Shown here: positions 43,716 through 57,274 of the stretch, piece after piece
Layout of the letters: every line of letters starts with the position of its first letter
Numbering within the stretch: position 1 is the first letter of the stretch
Assembly: GCA_018389105.1 (NCBI GenBank)
Contig: JACATO010000059.1
Coordinates: 1,171,660-1,235,659, forward strand
DNA length: 64,000 nucleotides
Direction of reading: 5' to 3'
Source of the DNA: Nautilus pompilius
Lineage: Eukaryota > Mollusca > Cephalopoda > Nautilida > Nautilidae
Translations under genes and position numbers: made by a program
Notes under the pieces: model-generated
Databases searched by the model: none
What the model was told of the DNA's origin: nothing
Seen by the model: only the letters and a program-made list of their open reading frames with translations

Positions 43716-45622
43716 CTGTCCAGGTTTCATGCGCATGAAATATTAAAACAGAGGAAGATAGTATTTGTATTGCTTGTGACGTGACTAATTTATCTATCAA
43801 CATCGTAACACTTTCACAAAACCAAAGGTTTTCTTCACTTTACGACATTTACATGGCGGGTTAGGACATTTTAAACACAACCCACCGCTAACAGACCCTG
43901 GAATAACGTGCATTAAAATGTTTATTTTGGCGGACTTTCGTCTCTGATGCCCCAAATACTTCATTATTGGTTTTTCGTGCAACATTTATACCGACACCTT
44001 GCTACCAAAGTATGACCTTCGCTATTGTAGATCGCGATCTGAAACTTGAAATACTGGAGCAGTGTAGCGTGCCTGCGATCTGTATATAGATAGAATGGTT
44101 ACCATTCTTTGTTCCAGGCCAAACTTTGCGGTTTACGTGACTCTAGCAGTTTAAAAGACGCGAAATTAAGCTTTCTTATGAAGTTTTCCTGTTGGACAAA
44201 AAGAAAAAAAAGACCAAACATACCAAAATCTTCCTGGAAAGATGCTTTGCGATAAACGGCCAGGCGCTGTATTTACCTAAACGTTCCAGGACCTGCAAAC
44301 GTCTCTGTTAAGGAAATACACCATACAACCGACTGCTCACGTTGATGATGCTACAAACAGCATGAAAAGCCGCCATAAGTTATTTAATACCATTGGGAGG
44401 AATCTTATTTTCTACTGACCCCTTCTAATTTACTTTTGTCTATATTCTTTGTGTTAAAATTCCGAGATGATTTCTGGTTCGGCCTTGGCTGTTTATGCCC
44501 ACAACAGTTATTCGTAATCTACAGCTCTCTCCGACAGAGGTTGTGCTACACGAAGAAATGTTTCTGCTGATTATTTTGGAGAATTAAATCGTAACTATTT
44601 TGGTAATATTTTTGTTTTTTTTTAAGTTTGTTACTTAACTTTTAGCAGGCAGTGTAGATGTAAACTTTTGTTTTGTTCTTCAAGAGAGTAAAAATGACAG
44701 CGGACAATCGGCAGGTGATAGAACCTTTTGCTGATCGGGGATGTAAATAGAACACAATGATCGATTGGTTGGTTATATTAGACATTTTAATCGGTTAGTT
44801 TGGCAAATATTTACAGAATGATGAAGGTTCGGAAAGAGTAACAAGGAGGCAGACAGACAATATTATTGTTTTTTTTTTAAAAAAAAAAAAACAAAACGAG
44901 TTTCAGTTAATATTCTTAGAGGCTAAGGTGGTAAAATTCTTTCTTGTGTATCTTAAGATGGTTTTGGCCAGCCCGCTTGACTGCTGGGCTGAGAGCCAGA
45001 ACAGAACCCGGTCCTCGGGAGGAGGCGGCTGAGAAGGGTATACAAACCTGGAATATTTCCTTCTCGCCCATCTTCACCAGCCGGCTGTGAGGAATATTTC
45101 CTCGAGTACTTCAGTTTCTTACTACATCTAAAAATGAAAATTTAGTGTCATGCTTTCCCCTGCGGAAATCTGTAGTGGGGGGGTCTCGCACGATAGGCGG
45201 AGGACCGTCGCCAGACCTCCCTGTATGGACTATTGCTCAGGAGGTCAGAACCTAACCAGGCGGCCCCCGGGCTGCTGCGGCTATTGCAGATATATTGATG
45301 AGTTGACAGATGTTCCACAGACAGAGAAAATATGTTTATTAACTTAACAAAAATTGCTTTTATGAAGATATTAATAATTACTATTTAATGAGGCTACTTA
45401 AGTAAAAAAAAAAAAGAAGAGAAGATACAGTAACAGATATTATTAGCCGATCACCACTAATGGATCTCAGATCTCTCCTGGCTCCCGATAGGTCACTGGC
45501 TGCTAATTGGGTTTTGGGTGTCTTCACTACTGGAAAACAAATTTTCGGACGTCTGTTTGACGTTGTGACGTTGTCACGGCAGCGCTTTCTCAGAGTTCCG
45601 CGCACCAAATGTTGACATTTTT
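43716..45622. other. Intergenic, nothing recognised
   Basis: Includes a palindromic T10/A13 run near 44870-44893. There are two GGAATATTTCC sites about 40 bp apart, the second within the perfect palindrome GAGGAATATTTCCTC (45089-45103). A C+G-rich patch lies at 44960-45290. No gene supported. Confidence 0.45.
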
Positions 45623-46040
45623 ATCCAACAGATGTCGCTCCTCGGTCTACGTAAACATTAGATTCTGGATCAGCCAGAATCGGTTCAGTGTAGAGGCGAC
45701 GTAATTATCCAACAGATGTCGCTCCTCGGTCTACGTAAACATTAGATTCTGGATCAGCCAGAATCGGTTCAGTGTAGAGGCGACGTAATTATCCAACAGA
45801 TGTCGCTCCTCGGTCTACGTAAACATTAGATTCTGGATCAGCCAGAATCGGTTCAGTGTAGAGGCGACGTAATTATCCAACAGATGTCGCTCCTCGGTCT
45901 ACGTAAACATTAGATTCTGGATCAGCCAGAATCGGTTCAGTGTAGAGGCGACGTAATTATCCAACAGATGTCGCTCCTCGGTCTACGTAAACATTAGATT
46001 CTGGATCAGCCAGAATCGGTTCGGTGTAGAGGCGACGTAA
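45623..46040. repeat. 84-bp tandem repeat, five nearly identical copies
   Basis: Unit begins ATCCAACAGATGTCGCTCCT and ends GTAGAGGCGACGTAATT. The five copies differ at essentially one base (TTCAGTG to TTCGGTG in the last). Each unit contains a perfect stem-loop, GATTCTGG-ATCAG-CCAGAATC. Confidence 0.97.
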
Positions 46041-47339
46041 GACAATCCACAGTCCATGACACCTCAAGCAGATTCGGGTTCGGTATTTATAAAGTCTTTG
46101 TTTCAAATATATTATATTATTCAAGGTGTCGCGATGACGCAGAACAGCGGGACGATTTCACTTTTTTCACACTTTGTACACGTGTGTTTCGTAAATTAAA
46201 AAAAACAAACTGACGGGAATTTATGGTCCCCTGATCATATCTGTAAATAGAGTTTATGATATTCTGTCGAGCTCTCAGCTGAGGCCTGCACTTTCAGAAA
46301 ACCGCTTACTGATTATCAGAACACTATCCAGTTCCGTCGCCATTGGCAATCAGTTTTGATTAATTGTACACATATCACGTGATCCACAATATATCAGAAG
46401 CTCAATACCATATCAGGGTATGCTTTATTATATAATAAATATGTTATGCCGCTTTTCGGCAAAGATCTCGCTCGCATTATTGACTCTTTGTACCGTTTAA
46501 TTGTACACTTGTTCAAAAAAACAAAGTCAGGTAGACGCGAATAAATTTTCCATTATCAGTGGTTTTTCTGTGGATCGCGTCGTCTAACTAGTTATACAAC
46601 AAATACGATACGATAATAATAATTAGGGTTCAAATTTTATGGATCTACTTTTACTTTTGTTGCCGTTATACTGTATTGGAATAAAGCTCTGCATTCAACA
46701 GAAAGGACTCTTAGAGTTAGGTGTCCACGACTAGTGATACACAGAGGCAGAAGAAGCAAAAAAAGACAACAGCAAAAAATAGAAGAATTTACATATAAAA
46801 TTAAATTCTATACAAAAAATATCTTCATTATCAGAGCAGACCGTTTAAATCGAGGGTGATCGGGCAATGGGAGGGGCTGCACTCTCTGAAGAAGAGTCAG
46901 AAATTGACGCGAAAATAGTGGAATTCACAAATAATTGATGAAAGATGAACAACCGACTGAGATTTGGAGGGAGAGTCGTGGGTACAAGACGAACCGAGGT
47001 GGCTGCTCTCTCCCAGCCAAATGCATCAAACGATGGTAGAATTTCTAAGCAATTGTTCTTGACCTTCCATCCATACCAACCTACTAACCCTGCCTGTCCC
47101 CAACTAACAGCAGAGTGATGTACGCCAGTCTCAGATGATCCAGGACTGTGGAGACTGGAGACAGGTCACAACGAGAATTCACAATAGCATCAACTTTTCA
47201 GTGAATTAAATCTGTCAAGCCCCAACTTTACACGTGACCAGCTTTGTCTCAGAAATAAGCAAGTGCCCCACCATCGCGATGTTTCACACTGCGTAATTGA
47301 TCTCGTGTTTTATTTCTCATCCCGAGCGCCGCCATGTTG
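46041..47339. other. Intergenic; right part may belong to the following hAT relic
   Basis: No terminal repeats found. From about 46860 the plus strand becomes patchily open (for example FHPYQPTNPACP near 47070), which could be the decayed N-terminal part of the ZMYM1-like transposase downstream. Confidence 0.4.
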
Positions 47340-48830
47340 AAGTAAGTGTAGAAAATGGCTGTGTCTCTGATGAGAAATATCTGGAAAATCTGAAAAAAAT
47401 CTCTTGGAAGCCGTGAAACTCCTCGCAGACTACGATCCGGGTCTGTGGCAACAGTTAAACAAGGTCACCGGGGAAACGTGTAACTTTCCAAAGTAAGCCA
47501 ACTGCGACAAAGATATTCAGTATTAATGGAAACGTTAGCAAAGGGGAAACTGTCTAGAAAGTCGAGACTGCTGGTCTGCGCCTCTGCTCACGATCGGTGT
47601 GCGATTGTTGTCAGATGTGTCGTTTGTGACAAAGCCAATGAGAGGTTAATGTGTTTTGTAAACTTCAAGAATTCCATTGGTAGGAGTTTTCACACCTTGA
47701 GGAGTGAATCAGTCACGTGGAAGTTGGAACTGGAGCAGTACATCAGGGACCTGTTCGATGGAGCAGCTAATATGAGTGGTATCTACTCCGGCTTACAAAG
47801 ACTGATGAAAGATGGCCGCCCTAGAGACATTCACACTTGGTGTTATACATATGTTTTCAATTTATTAATTGGTGATGTAAGCGGTATATGTGCCCCGGCA
47901 ATGAGCCTCTTTAGTCTTGTCAGTAAATGTTCTGCCTTCTTCAATGAATCCGAGCTAGAGCGCTTCGAAGATCGCTTGTAAGTCACGGAGACAGTCAAAA
48001 AAATCCTGATCATCTCTCCTAATCACCCTCAAGCATGTCAGGGAATCATCCGACTTTTAAAGGTCAATGAGGTATGAAGCACAGAAATTGAGTGGAAATC
48101 TTTGCAAGTTTGAAATCATTTTAGTAGCCCTCACCTCCGTTCGAGTTTTTTTTTACATTACAACAACTTCTGTATCAGGTTATTTGCAGTCACCTGACCT
48201 AGATGTTATGCAAGCATGGAAAATGATCGTTGATGCTACAACTAGACTAAAATTTCTATAGATTTCACTGGCAGCTTCAAATCAGAAACTACATACGTTG
48301 ATTCTCTAAATGAGAAATTATCTGCTGAAAAACATTTTAATCAACAGTAGCTTTCCTGACAACAGGTCAAAAAGATGATCAAGATGAAATGAGTGATTCT
48401 AAAAAGAATTTTGATGTCTCATTCCACAATCTTATTCTTGATGCTAGTTCAGAAATCATGGAAAGAAGGATTGCTACTGATGACGATCTCTACAAGCATA
48501 TTTCATGCTTCTACCTTTAAAGATTTGGCAAGATACAGGTCTCCTCCGAAAAAACTGATCTTGAAAAGATATTTGAAGCAATTCCCGAAGTTGACAGTGT
48601 TTCATTACGAGAATTGCTGTCTTTTACATCAAGCTACAAACATCTTCAAAAACGATGGTTCACTAATGAAAGTACTGATGAAGATGAAACAGATGAAATC
48701 AACTCTGATGTGGAAGAGAACGCAACTACTACAAAGACGGTTGTGAAAAAACTAACCAGCAAGAACTGTATATTTTGTGTAGTCAGGCTGCTGTCTAAGT
48801 GTTGGCTCTGTTCAGAAGCTTAAGAAAATC
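47340..48830 (+). pseudogene. ZMYM1-like hAT transposase relic
   Basis: Plus-strand frames contain YLENLKK (about 47380), LADYDPGLWQQLNKVTGETC (about 47420-47480), ALDEST-region-like sequence, then LFDGAANMSGIYSGLQ (about 47750-47800). A degraded 'CYTYVFNLLIGDVSG' follows, corresponding to the usual HCxAHxLNL block. Further on are DLEKIFEAIPEVDSVSLREL and SYKHLQKRWF (48555-48660). The order matches ZMYM1/DUF4371 hAT transposases. Stops and frame changes make it inactive. I found no dimerisation domain or inverted repeats. It belongs to a different hAT lineage from the one at 18990-23705. Confidence 0.72.
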
Positions 48831-51649
48831 TGTATTTAGCATACAAATATTTATTTACACTCAGTATCACACAGGGCACCTGCGAAAGATGCTTCTGCAG
48901 CTAAATAGGATGAAGTGAAGACTCAGATTCTCATGTCCACAACGACCGCACTAACAGTGTTACTTATACCCAAAGAAAAAGAATTTGGAGTAAAGATAGA
49001 GAGTGGAAAATAGAATTATCCGCCGACATTACCGTTATTTTTTAACTCTGGGTTCGAGCCGGTAATCAAAAGACATTTATTTGTGAACAATAGCATTTAT
49101 TTTTCAGGTCATTGATTATTTTTCATATTTTAGAATAACAGAAGTGCGCTTATACATTTATATAGATTATTAATACACACAAATCAGTGTCCACAAGGTA
49201 TTAAAGGTAATGTTTCAGTTTTGCTAGTGTCCTTGTTACTATATAAAATAAAGTTATGTATAACAGTGGAAGTATATACTATACAGTCTTTTGTAAATGG
49301 TTTTTATAATGTCATGTAAATGAACTCCAACATGAAAACATTTTATCTAGGGGACGGTCCGATTCCCGATTTTCCATAGAGTTCAGAATACTGTCAGTCC
49401 GTTCCTGCTTGAGAAAACGAACTAAAGTTAAACATAGCTTTTCGAGTGCGTCATATATGTCACTAATGTTTTCTACTTTTACTTTATAAATGCTCAGAAA
49501 CATAGGATGGCAGTCTCCAAAGGTCAGACATGAGAATACTCAATTAATAACCGTTCATATAATTTGTGCTTACCATTTTAAGCACTAAAATCAAGTCATA
49601 AAAAGTAGCGACACACGTTAAAATTAAGCGCATAAAAGAATAATAAAGTCAGTATTTCTTTGGCTGGTTTTCTAATGACCTGAAAACCTCAAGTTAAATT
49701 CTTGGCGGAAATGATGAGAATAGAAAACAAACAAATAAAAGTATGTAATTCGACACCGCACGGGAAAATAAAGTAAAGAAAAAAGATTAAATACCAGTGA
49801 ATTTTAAACACTAGAGGCGCAAACCATGTTATCTGCTCTCAGGGAAATTAAATTTATGTGTAGATGTATCTTTCTGAAATTTCCCAAGAAAATACTTTTA
49901 TTCTCAGCTCAACACTTTAGCATTTTTAAAATCAGTATCATGATTAAACAAGGCGAATCGATTGGACTGCTAAAGATATCGATGCCAGGCTCGGTTTTGT
50001 TGTCGCTTGTCGAATATCTGGGTCTTTTTTAGTTTCCCTAATGTAAACAGAAGGAAGAACCGTAAGGTTTATAGAAACATACTTTGGTTGGCGTCTTTAA
50101 GAAATACAGCCCTAACCCTAAACTACAGTGCAATTCAAAATCTAAACGCACTCCTGAAAATTCACTGATGCAAAAGAAATAAAAGAAGAGAACGACAAAA
50201 GTATAAGTTATTTAGATCTATTCAAATGTCACCAAGAATTTAATTACTTCATTTATTAAATCTTTGGAGATGTAAAACAGACGCCATTGAAGATTTTTCA
50301 GACTGTTGTTGATTTTCTGTAGAAAATCAACATTTACAACGGATTCTATTCTAAAGATATTGCATCTTTCCAATATAAACTAAAGTGCGCTAACCATAGT
50401 AATGGAAACAAAACTTCGGAAAATTTCCCCCTTTAGTTGGTTAGACCTCATTTAGAGAATAGAGTCCACGCTCGGGGTGTTATTTTGATAAAGATACTCT
50501 CGGACTTGAACTCCTGCAATGAATGATTTTAGTTATCGTAAGCGAAAATTAACTTTTACCGTCCTGCTCATTAAAACTGTTTAGAGGAGACAATAAAATT
50601 TAAAAAGAAAATGTCAAGTAGAATCTTATTTTGTTGGACTCCGCTCCGCTTACAATTTAAAAGTTTCCAAGTATCATGGCTGGCTGTGTAACAACAGATT
50701 AAATGCTTTTAGTAGTCTCTTCATGGATCAGTCTGCCTAAAGAACCTCGTATCGATTAGCTTGTCTGTAAGGACAAGTCACCCTTACATTGGATAACTGA
50801 TTTATAAAACGTAGCACATCTGCAGATGACTCCAACAACTAAGACGTCATTATATCGGTTGCTTGCTTAGTAGTCTTCCGATGTCTCAGAGTATTCCTCT
50901 CGTGGTCCTTCCAATGGACGCTGATGGAATCTTAGAAACTATATTGTTAGTTTATTGTTTTTAAGAAGCATCTCAGCAGTGCTGCCGCAACAGATCTGGC
51001 TTTCAAGAATACACTTTAGACATTCTTTGAGATAGTATTCAATGTTTTAAGCCATATTGCAATCTGGAACATAGTCACTCAATATAAGCACAGGAATTTT
51101 TGGAAGAAGTGACCAGAACACCGCTTTATAATCTGCACCTTTGGATCCCTGGGTGATTTGTGAAACATCTCTGCACATTTGTTGATTCTAGTTTCTTAAA
51201 ATCAAGGTATGTATTGTTTTCATATTCATCTCTAAGTAAAGCTTTAAATTTTCTGTTGACAATCTTTTATGTTCGAAAAGTCAAATAGAAACAATGTTGG
51301 AAACTACGGTATCTGTTCTGCTGCTATAATTTGATACGGCCCTTCCTGCTGGCGCTGTTGTAGCGAGAACCAATTCTACCGTATATCGATTGTGCGCTCT
51401 AAAGTAATTGTGGCAAATGTTGGTCGAAGACTCGACTTTCATCACTGCCGCCTGCTTTGTCTCGCGATGCCGACGTATTTACCGTAAGCGAATAGCGCAT
51501 CAATCTGTAGCTTCAGCTGATAGCGAGTATAATGTCTCAAAATTGACCAGGGAGAAGTCGAAACAGTAAACGCTTCCCCCAATCGCCATCATTTTTATTT
51601 TCATAACCTTCACATTTCATTACAGCCAATTCGTACAGGGTCCATAGGC
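48831..51649. other. Intergenic, nothing recognised
   Basis: Short telomere-like CCCTAACCCTAA at 50110-50121. No coding region, RNA gene or element ends found. Confidence 0.5.
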
Positions 51650-52170
51650 GATTAGATTTTATTAATTAAGGATGCTAATGACGTAAACCTTATGTGGGTC
51701 AAATATGTGATTAGATTGTGTTAATTAGGGATGTTACTGACGTAAACCTTATGTGGGTCAAATATGTGATTAGAATGTGTTAATTAGGGATGTTACTGAC
51801 GTAGACCTTATCTTGATCCAATAGGCGATTAGATTGTGTTAACTAGGGATGTTACTGACGTAAACCTTATCTTGATCCAATAAGCGATTAGAAGGTGTTA
51901 ACTAGGGATGTTACTGACGTAAGCCTTATCTTGATCCAATAAGCGATTAGAAGGTGTTAACTAGGGATGTTACTGACGTAAACCTTATCTTGATCCAATA
52001 AGCGATTAGAATGTGTTAACTAGGGATGTTACTGACGTAAGCCTTATCTTGATCCAATAAGCGATTAGAAGGTGTTAACTAGGGATGTTACTGACGTAAA
52101 CCTTATCTTGATCCAATAAGCGATTAGAATGTGTTAACTAGGGATGCTACTGACGTAAACCTTATGTGGA
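51650..52170. repeat. 59-bp tandem repeat, nine copies
   Basis: Unit GATTAGAATGTGTTAACTAG, GGATGTTACTGACGTAAACC, TTATCTTGATCCAATAAGC. The first three units are more diverged (TTAATTAGGG, and ATGTGGGTCAAATATGT in the first two). Units 5 to 8 alternate between AAGCC and AAACC, suggesting two-unit duplications. Every unit keeps TGACGTA(A/G). Confidence 0.97.
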
Positions 52171-55100
52171 GAGACAGGCGCGGAATCCGTGCCTGTAGCC
52201 GTATCCATACTGAGAAAACCTGTGGATGAAAGAAGAGAAAGGATGCCAAATCAGCGAAGACGATGTTTATTTAATTGAAAGAAGAATGCGAGATGTCAGA
52301 CGTGTGACCACAAGGAATTTTGAGACAAGAGACGAGTGTTCCTGCTTGTCTCGAGGAACCGAAAACACTTCACAGCCATTTTCAAGACGGCGTTTAATTT
52401 GGTTTTCGAAGATACCACAGATTTAAACTAGTTTGAGTTTTCTGCCGAATTCCTATAACCGCCCATCAACGCAGATTGCAGCTACATCGTTCAGCTGATG
52501 TCCCTCTATAAAGCGTTGTTCTTCGTTCTGAAGGACATGTTTTCCTTAAGAACGGCTATAGGAATCGTCTCTTCAACTGTGTCGTGTTCTTTGTTGGTGA
52601 CGCGTGGCGCCGTGCTAACCGCCTTCCGCACCCTCTGCGACGCTTTTCTCAAGAACACGAACAGGAATTCATCCTTTGTCTTGCGCGTCCTCAGTCTAAA
52701 TGACCCTACAAACCAGTAGCCATGAGATATCCCGACGTAGCGTCCATGAACCATTCTCGCACCTGCTTCACCGGACGAGTATCCCAAGTCGCCTCCTTAG
52801 CCTGGGATGAAGTTCCACCGAGGTGCAGGACGCCTGGCTAAACTGACGGTTTGACTTTCCTTTTTTCCCCTTTCATATAAATTCTTTAAAATGGTCGATG
52901 CTCTTGTTCAGATGATTACTTTTCTTCGTATACAGGCCAGTCACCTAAACGTCTGCTTCCTTCCTGAAATCAATGGAAATAGCCGAGGTTATCTGCTCTG
53001 AATCTATTGTCGCCGTGCCCAGGAAACCATCAACCGATTGCCCGCCATCTGTCGGCGAGCGGAGCAGCAGACAGTCATCTTCTCTGGGTGCAGGTCGGCG
53101 ACTTGCGAGAAGTGGTCCAATATCATTCGGCCGAACTCGACTAAAAGACACCGTCTTTTTTAAAATTTTTAATGAGAAAGAAGCCGCGAGGGGCTGTCAT
53201 TCCAGTTCGCACATTGCTTATTGAAGTATACAAGAACGCGTCCTATCTACTCTCGGAGAGAATCAAATTTACATAACACTTGTGCGAGCGACACCTATAT
53301 GAAAAAGGCGTCGTCACCAACAGTGTAAGTTAGACAACTCTTGTCTTGCGAACAAGACTCAAACAAGAATTGACTCTTCTATCTTGAAATATTCGTTAGA
53401 TTTATAGAAAAATATACTAAAAAAAATAGTTTGTTGTAATAAATTATCCTTTTTTCTTCCAAACTTACATCCCCAGCGAGCGAATGTTGTACAAACAGTT
53501 GGTCCGTCCGCGCTCGCGTTGTCGTTGTTCATACAGGCTAGACGAACGATACGGAAGACTGGATACACATATTACAGATTGTTTACACAAAGGCACCCAG
53601 CCGGAGAAAAAATCGCCTCTTCAGTACAATTGAAGAACAATCATGCTGACTTATTCTTCTAACACTCAGTTTCGGGTAAAAACAATGCAAACTTTCTCTC
53701 GTTAGAAAGGAGTTCCTACTTTCGCCACCTGGGTGATCAGAATCTCTTATACCCCGCCCTTATGTATGTATATTTTCGTGTTTGTCAGACCTTTGCACGC
53801 CAATTTATTCAAAAGAACAGAATAATATTAGGTTTTATTGGGCAAACTCTGCGATTTTCGCTCCCTCACCAAGATCGCAATTCATTTATCGAACTTGGCG
53901 GAGGACAGAAACATTCTACAACATTTTAACTCTTTTCTTCCGAAATCAAGAATGCCAAAACTTTGTGGAAGTTCTGTCTCGGCTTTTATTTACTGCCATT
54001 CCCTTTCGACCAGTGTGTACCCAAGACCCTTGATGTATCCCAAATATTTTAAAATCTCTTATAGATGTAGTATGGATGCCGGTCACTTCCTTCTTACAAA
54101 ACGTGTAGCCAAAAATCGGGCCCCGATGCCGGGGAACATCGGGAAGAATCGGATGGCGACCTCGTCGCTCGCTGCTCACCGGATCTGATGCAACCTCGAA
54201 AAGTGATTGCGGTGTTACTTCTACAAACGAACCAGCAACTGAATTACATATCGCCAAATCCGTAATCCGACATTCGCCAGCCGAAAATAACTGGAACCCT
54301 TTCTCTAAAGCTGTGCTTTGCGCAGAACTCCCCTAATCTCCCACTGCCGGATATTTCTACACAGGTCGGATCGCGTCTGTCGGCTGAGGACAGGTCAGGT
54401 AATTATCGATAATCAGTAGACACTAATTCAGAAAACCGAAGACAGAGTTTCTGACATAAGCCGTCTTACAGCACCTTAATAAGAACTGCCTATATCTTGA
54501 TATCGCCAACCTGACCACAGCTAGCACCGCTCTCGCTGACGGCTTCAGGGGCCTGTCCGGGGTGATCTTCACTTTGCAAACAGCTTGTCAATTCTCAGAC
54601 TTTCCACTTTTTTATTTGTTAAATTCTGTTGGAGGTTCACATCTCATTATTTTAATGCAACTAGCAACAACAAAAATAAAATATTAAACCGGAACTACTG
54701 TAACCGTTTATATTTCACTGGGACCAATTTTAATGTATGCACACATTCTTTTATTGAGAAAACTTCTTTGGTTGTATTTTCTCATTTTGGTCATGCTCGC
54801 ATCATCTTTCATCTAATGGTGCATAATTTTATGTTTCTAAATGTCTTTCTGTAGCTTTTTTCCATGTCCAGAATCTCTTTTGGCCAATTACTGGATGTCT
54901 TTAAATTTCCCTTAGTAGATTATTCGCTTCTGAATTTCTGCTAATAGCCCCGTTCGTGCGTCTCCTAACTTCTGAAAGGCCAGTTCCGGTGCTAGTCAGT
55001 ACTGGCTACGCCAAAGTAGTTGTGTCCGTTTAGACTTTAGAATTGTTATTCTTTTCACTTTTGTTTATAGCAAACAAAAGCAAAAGATAAAACGATTTAA

Positions 55101-56655
55101 GAACGTTTAACATTAAAGGAAAAGTCCACTTTATCTTTTTTAATGATGGCGTTAAAGAGCCAAACGACAAATTTTACGCTCTCTTTAACTTTTATACTTA
55201 ACATCATGGATTACCGTTTAAAGGCGGTTTTACGATAGTTCTCTGAAGAAAGTCTTTGATGACAATGAAGATGCTACGTACAGACTAGCATCACTATTGT
55301 TGGTGGTCGCAATGACTATTTTTGGACAACTCTTCTTTTTCACTCAAGAATTTGATTTTTATTAAATCCATCTTTATATACAATGCTTTTATTTATAAAT
55401 GTACCAGCCTGTTTTCTAAGAATGGAATATATGAACAAGGAAAGGTTATTTCTTAGATGAAAGTTTTTCCTACCCCTGCAGGTTTAAAAAGCTGAGCAGC
55501 AGCAGCCCGGCTGGCTTAATGTTTTCACTGATGCGGTTTCTAAAATCTAGTAGCTATCGTTGAAGAAGTGTCAGCTTCGTTTGTCCTCGAAAGCGACTAA
55601 GGGGAAAGCGCCAACAACACCATTACAGAATTGCGTTTCTACTTCTGTCAAATTTCTCGAAACTTGTGCTGTATAAATTGGATTTTTTTGCATAATTTGT
55701 TTGAAATTTTTTTTTTTTTTTGTTGTTAAATATCTAAAAAGTTATGTTTGATGTTACGTAAAACAATAAATATTTCGAATACTGGATTCTATTTCTTTCT
55801 AGAAAAAGCTGACATTTAAAAAATAGGTTTTGGAAGAATCTGAGGCAACCTCTTCTTTTTCAAAGGATCTCGAGTTATATGCAGACAGTGAGACTGTATA
55901 AAAATTTAGTAGTCGCAGATATTTCAGTCCTTTTAATCGAAGGCCTTCTGATTCAATAACCGATATAAACTTTTGTCATATATACAAAAAAGAGGAAATG
56001 CACAAAGTGAACTCTCTGTTATTTTAATTGAAAGTTTCGCAAAGCGTTCGTTCTCTTTAAGAGATCAAGACTTTATTAGGAAACTGCACAACGGTTCGAG
56101 CCTTAGAGATTAATATCACAGGAGACAATCTTTGAAACAATCAAGAACACATCTCAAATTATTTCTAAGTAAGTAAGTATTAAGAAAAGTAAACGCTCAT
56201 ACCTGGCATTAACCATAGCATAATTACATTTAAAAAATCAGAATGATTTCGGATGATGGATGATTTTGAGCGTCACTGTATATTTCCGTTCCTAAAGAAA
56301 CTCCCGTCAGCAATCAGGGTGCATTGTTTTACTTAAACTGTGGCTATCCATGGAAGTATTTATTTATTTTTTTTACCTTTTCCATGTAATAATGACCAAC
56401 ATACTTAATCCGAAGAAATCTTCATATTCCAGCCTCTTTTGGCAACGTATTGATGCGTCTCCAGCCGGGCTGACGTCATCACAGACAACCAAATTAAAAA
56501 GTGTGCAGTCTCCAGGAAAGGCTGACATCCGTATCTTCAATTCTGTTTGATGGAGACTCTCTCTTATTATGCAGTGCAAAAATGTGAATAAAGGACGGTA
56601 TACCTTTGATAAAACAAGACTAAATTTTGGCGCGGTGGGAGAACTAAAACAAATT
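52171..56655. other. Intergenic, no recognised gene
   Basis: Several open frames of 70-116 codons (for example 52787-52506 minus and 53838-54188 plus) show no domain I know. A stem-loop CCCGATG-(8)-CATCGGG lies at 54122-54143. A CRE TGACGTCA lies at 56471-56478. Confidence 0.45.
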
Positions 56656-57274
56656 CGGGGGTCGCTTATGGCCAAACATGGAGTCCATAAAAACAAGTCC
56701 ACCCCGGGGTCGCTTATGGCCAAACACGGAGTCCATAAAACAAGTCCACTCCGGGGTCGCTTATGGCCAAACATGGAGTCCATAAAAACGAGTCCACCCC
56801 GGGGTCGCTTATGGCCAAACACGGAGTCCATAAAAATGAGTCCACTCCGGGGTCGCTTATGGCCAAACACGGAGTCCATAAAACGAGTCCACCCGGGGTC
56901 GCTTATGGCCAAACACGGAGTCCATAAAAACAAGTCCACCCCGGGGTCGCTTATGGCCAAACACGGAGTCCATAAAACAAGTCCCCCCGGGGTCGTTTAT
57001 GGCCAAACACGGAGTCCATAAAACAGGTCCACTCCGGGGTCGCTTATGGCCAAACACGGAGTCCATAAAAATGAGTCCACTCCGGGGTCGCTTATGGCCA
57101 AACACGGAGTCCATAAAAATGAGTCCACCCCGGGGTCGCTTATGGCCAAACACGGAGTCCATAAAACGAGTCCACCCCGGGGTCGCTTATGGCCAAACAC
57201 GGAGTCCATAAAACAAGTCCACCCCGGGGTCGCTTATTGCCAAACATGGAGTCCATAAAAACGAGTCCACCCCG
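56656..57274. repeat. 48-bp tandem repeat, thirteen copies
   Basis: Unit GGGGTCGCTTATGGCCAAAC, ACGGAGTCCATAAAA, C(A/G)AGTCCACCCC. Lengths of 45-49 bp come from the A-run and C-run. Open frames on both strands (VFGHKRPRGGL, TESIKMSP) are by-products of the periodicity. Confidence 0.97.

Noticed and set aside
49038..49056. Box B-like GGTTCGAGCC suggesting a tRNA or SINE
   Set aside because: No box A at the right distance and no cloverleaf; the same holds near 56094.
50110..50121. Telomere-like CCCTAACCCTAA (also near 59226 and 61900)
   Set aside because: Only about two repeats each; too short to mark a telomere or fusion.
53838..54257. Overlapping frames of 103-116 codons on both strands
   Set aside because: No domain or composition bias favouring coding; frames on opposite strands are equally long.
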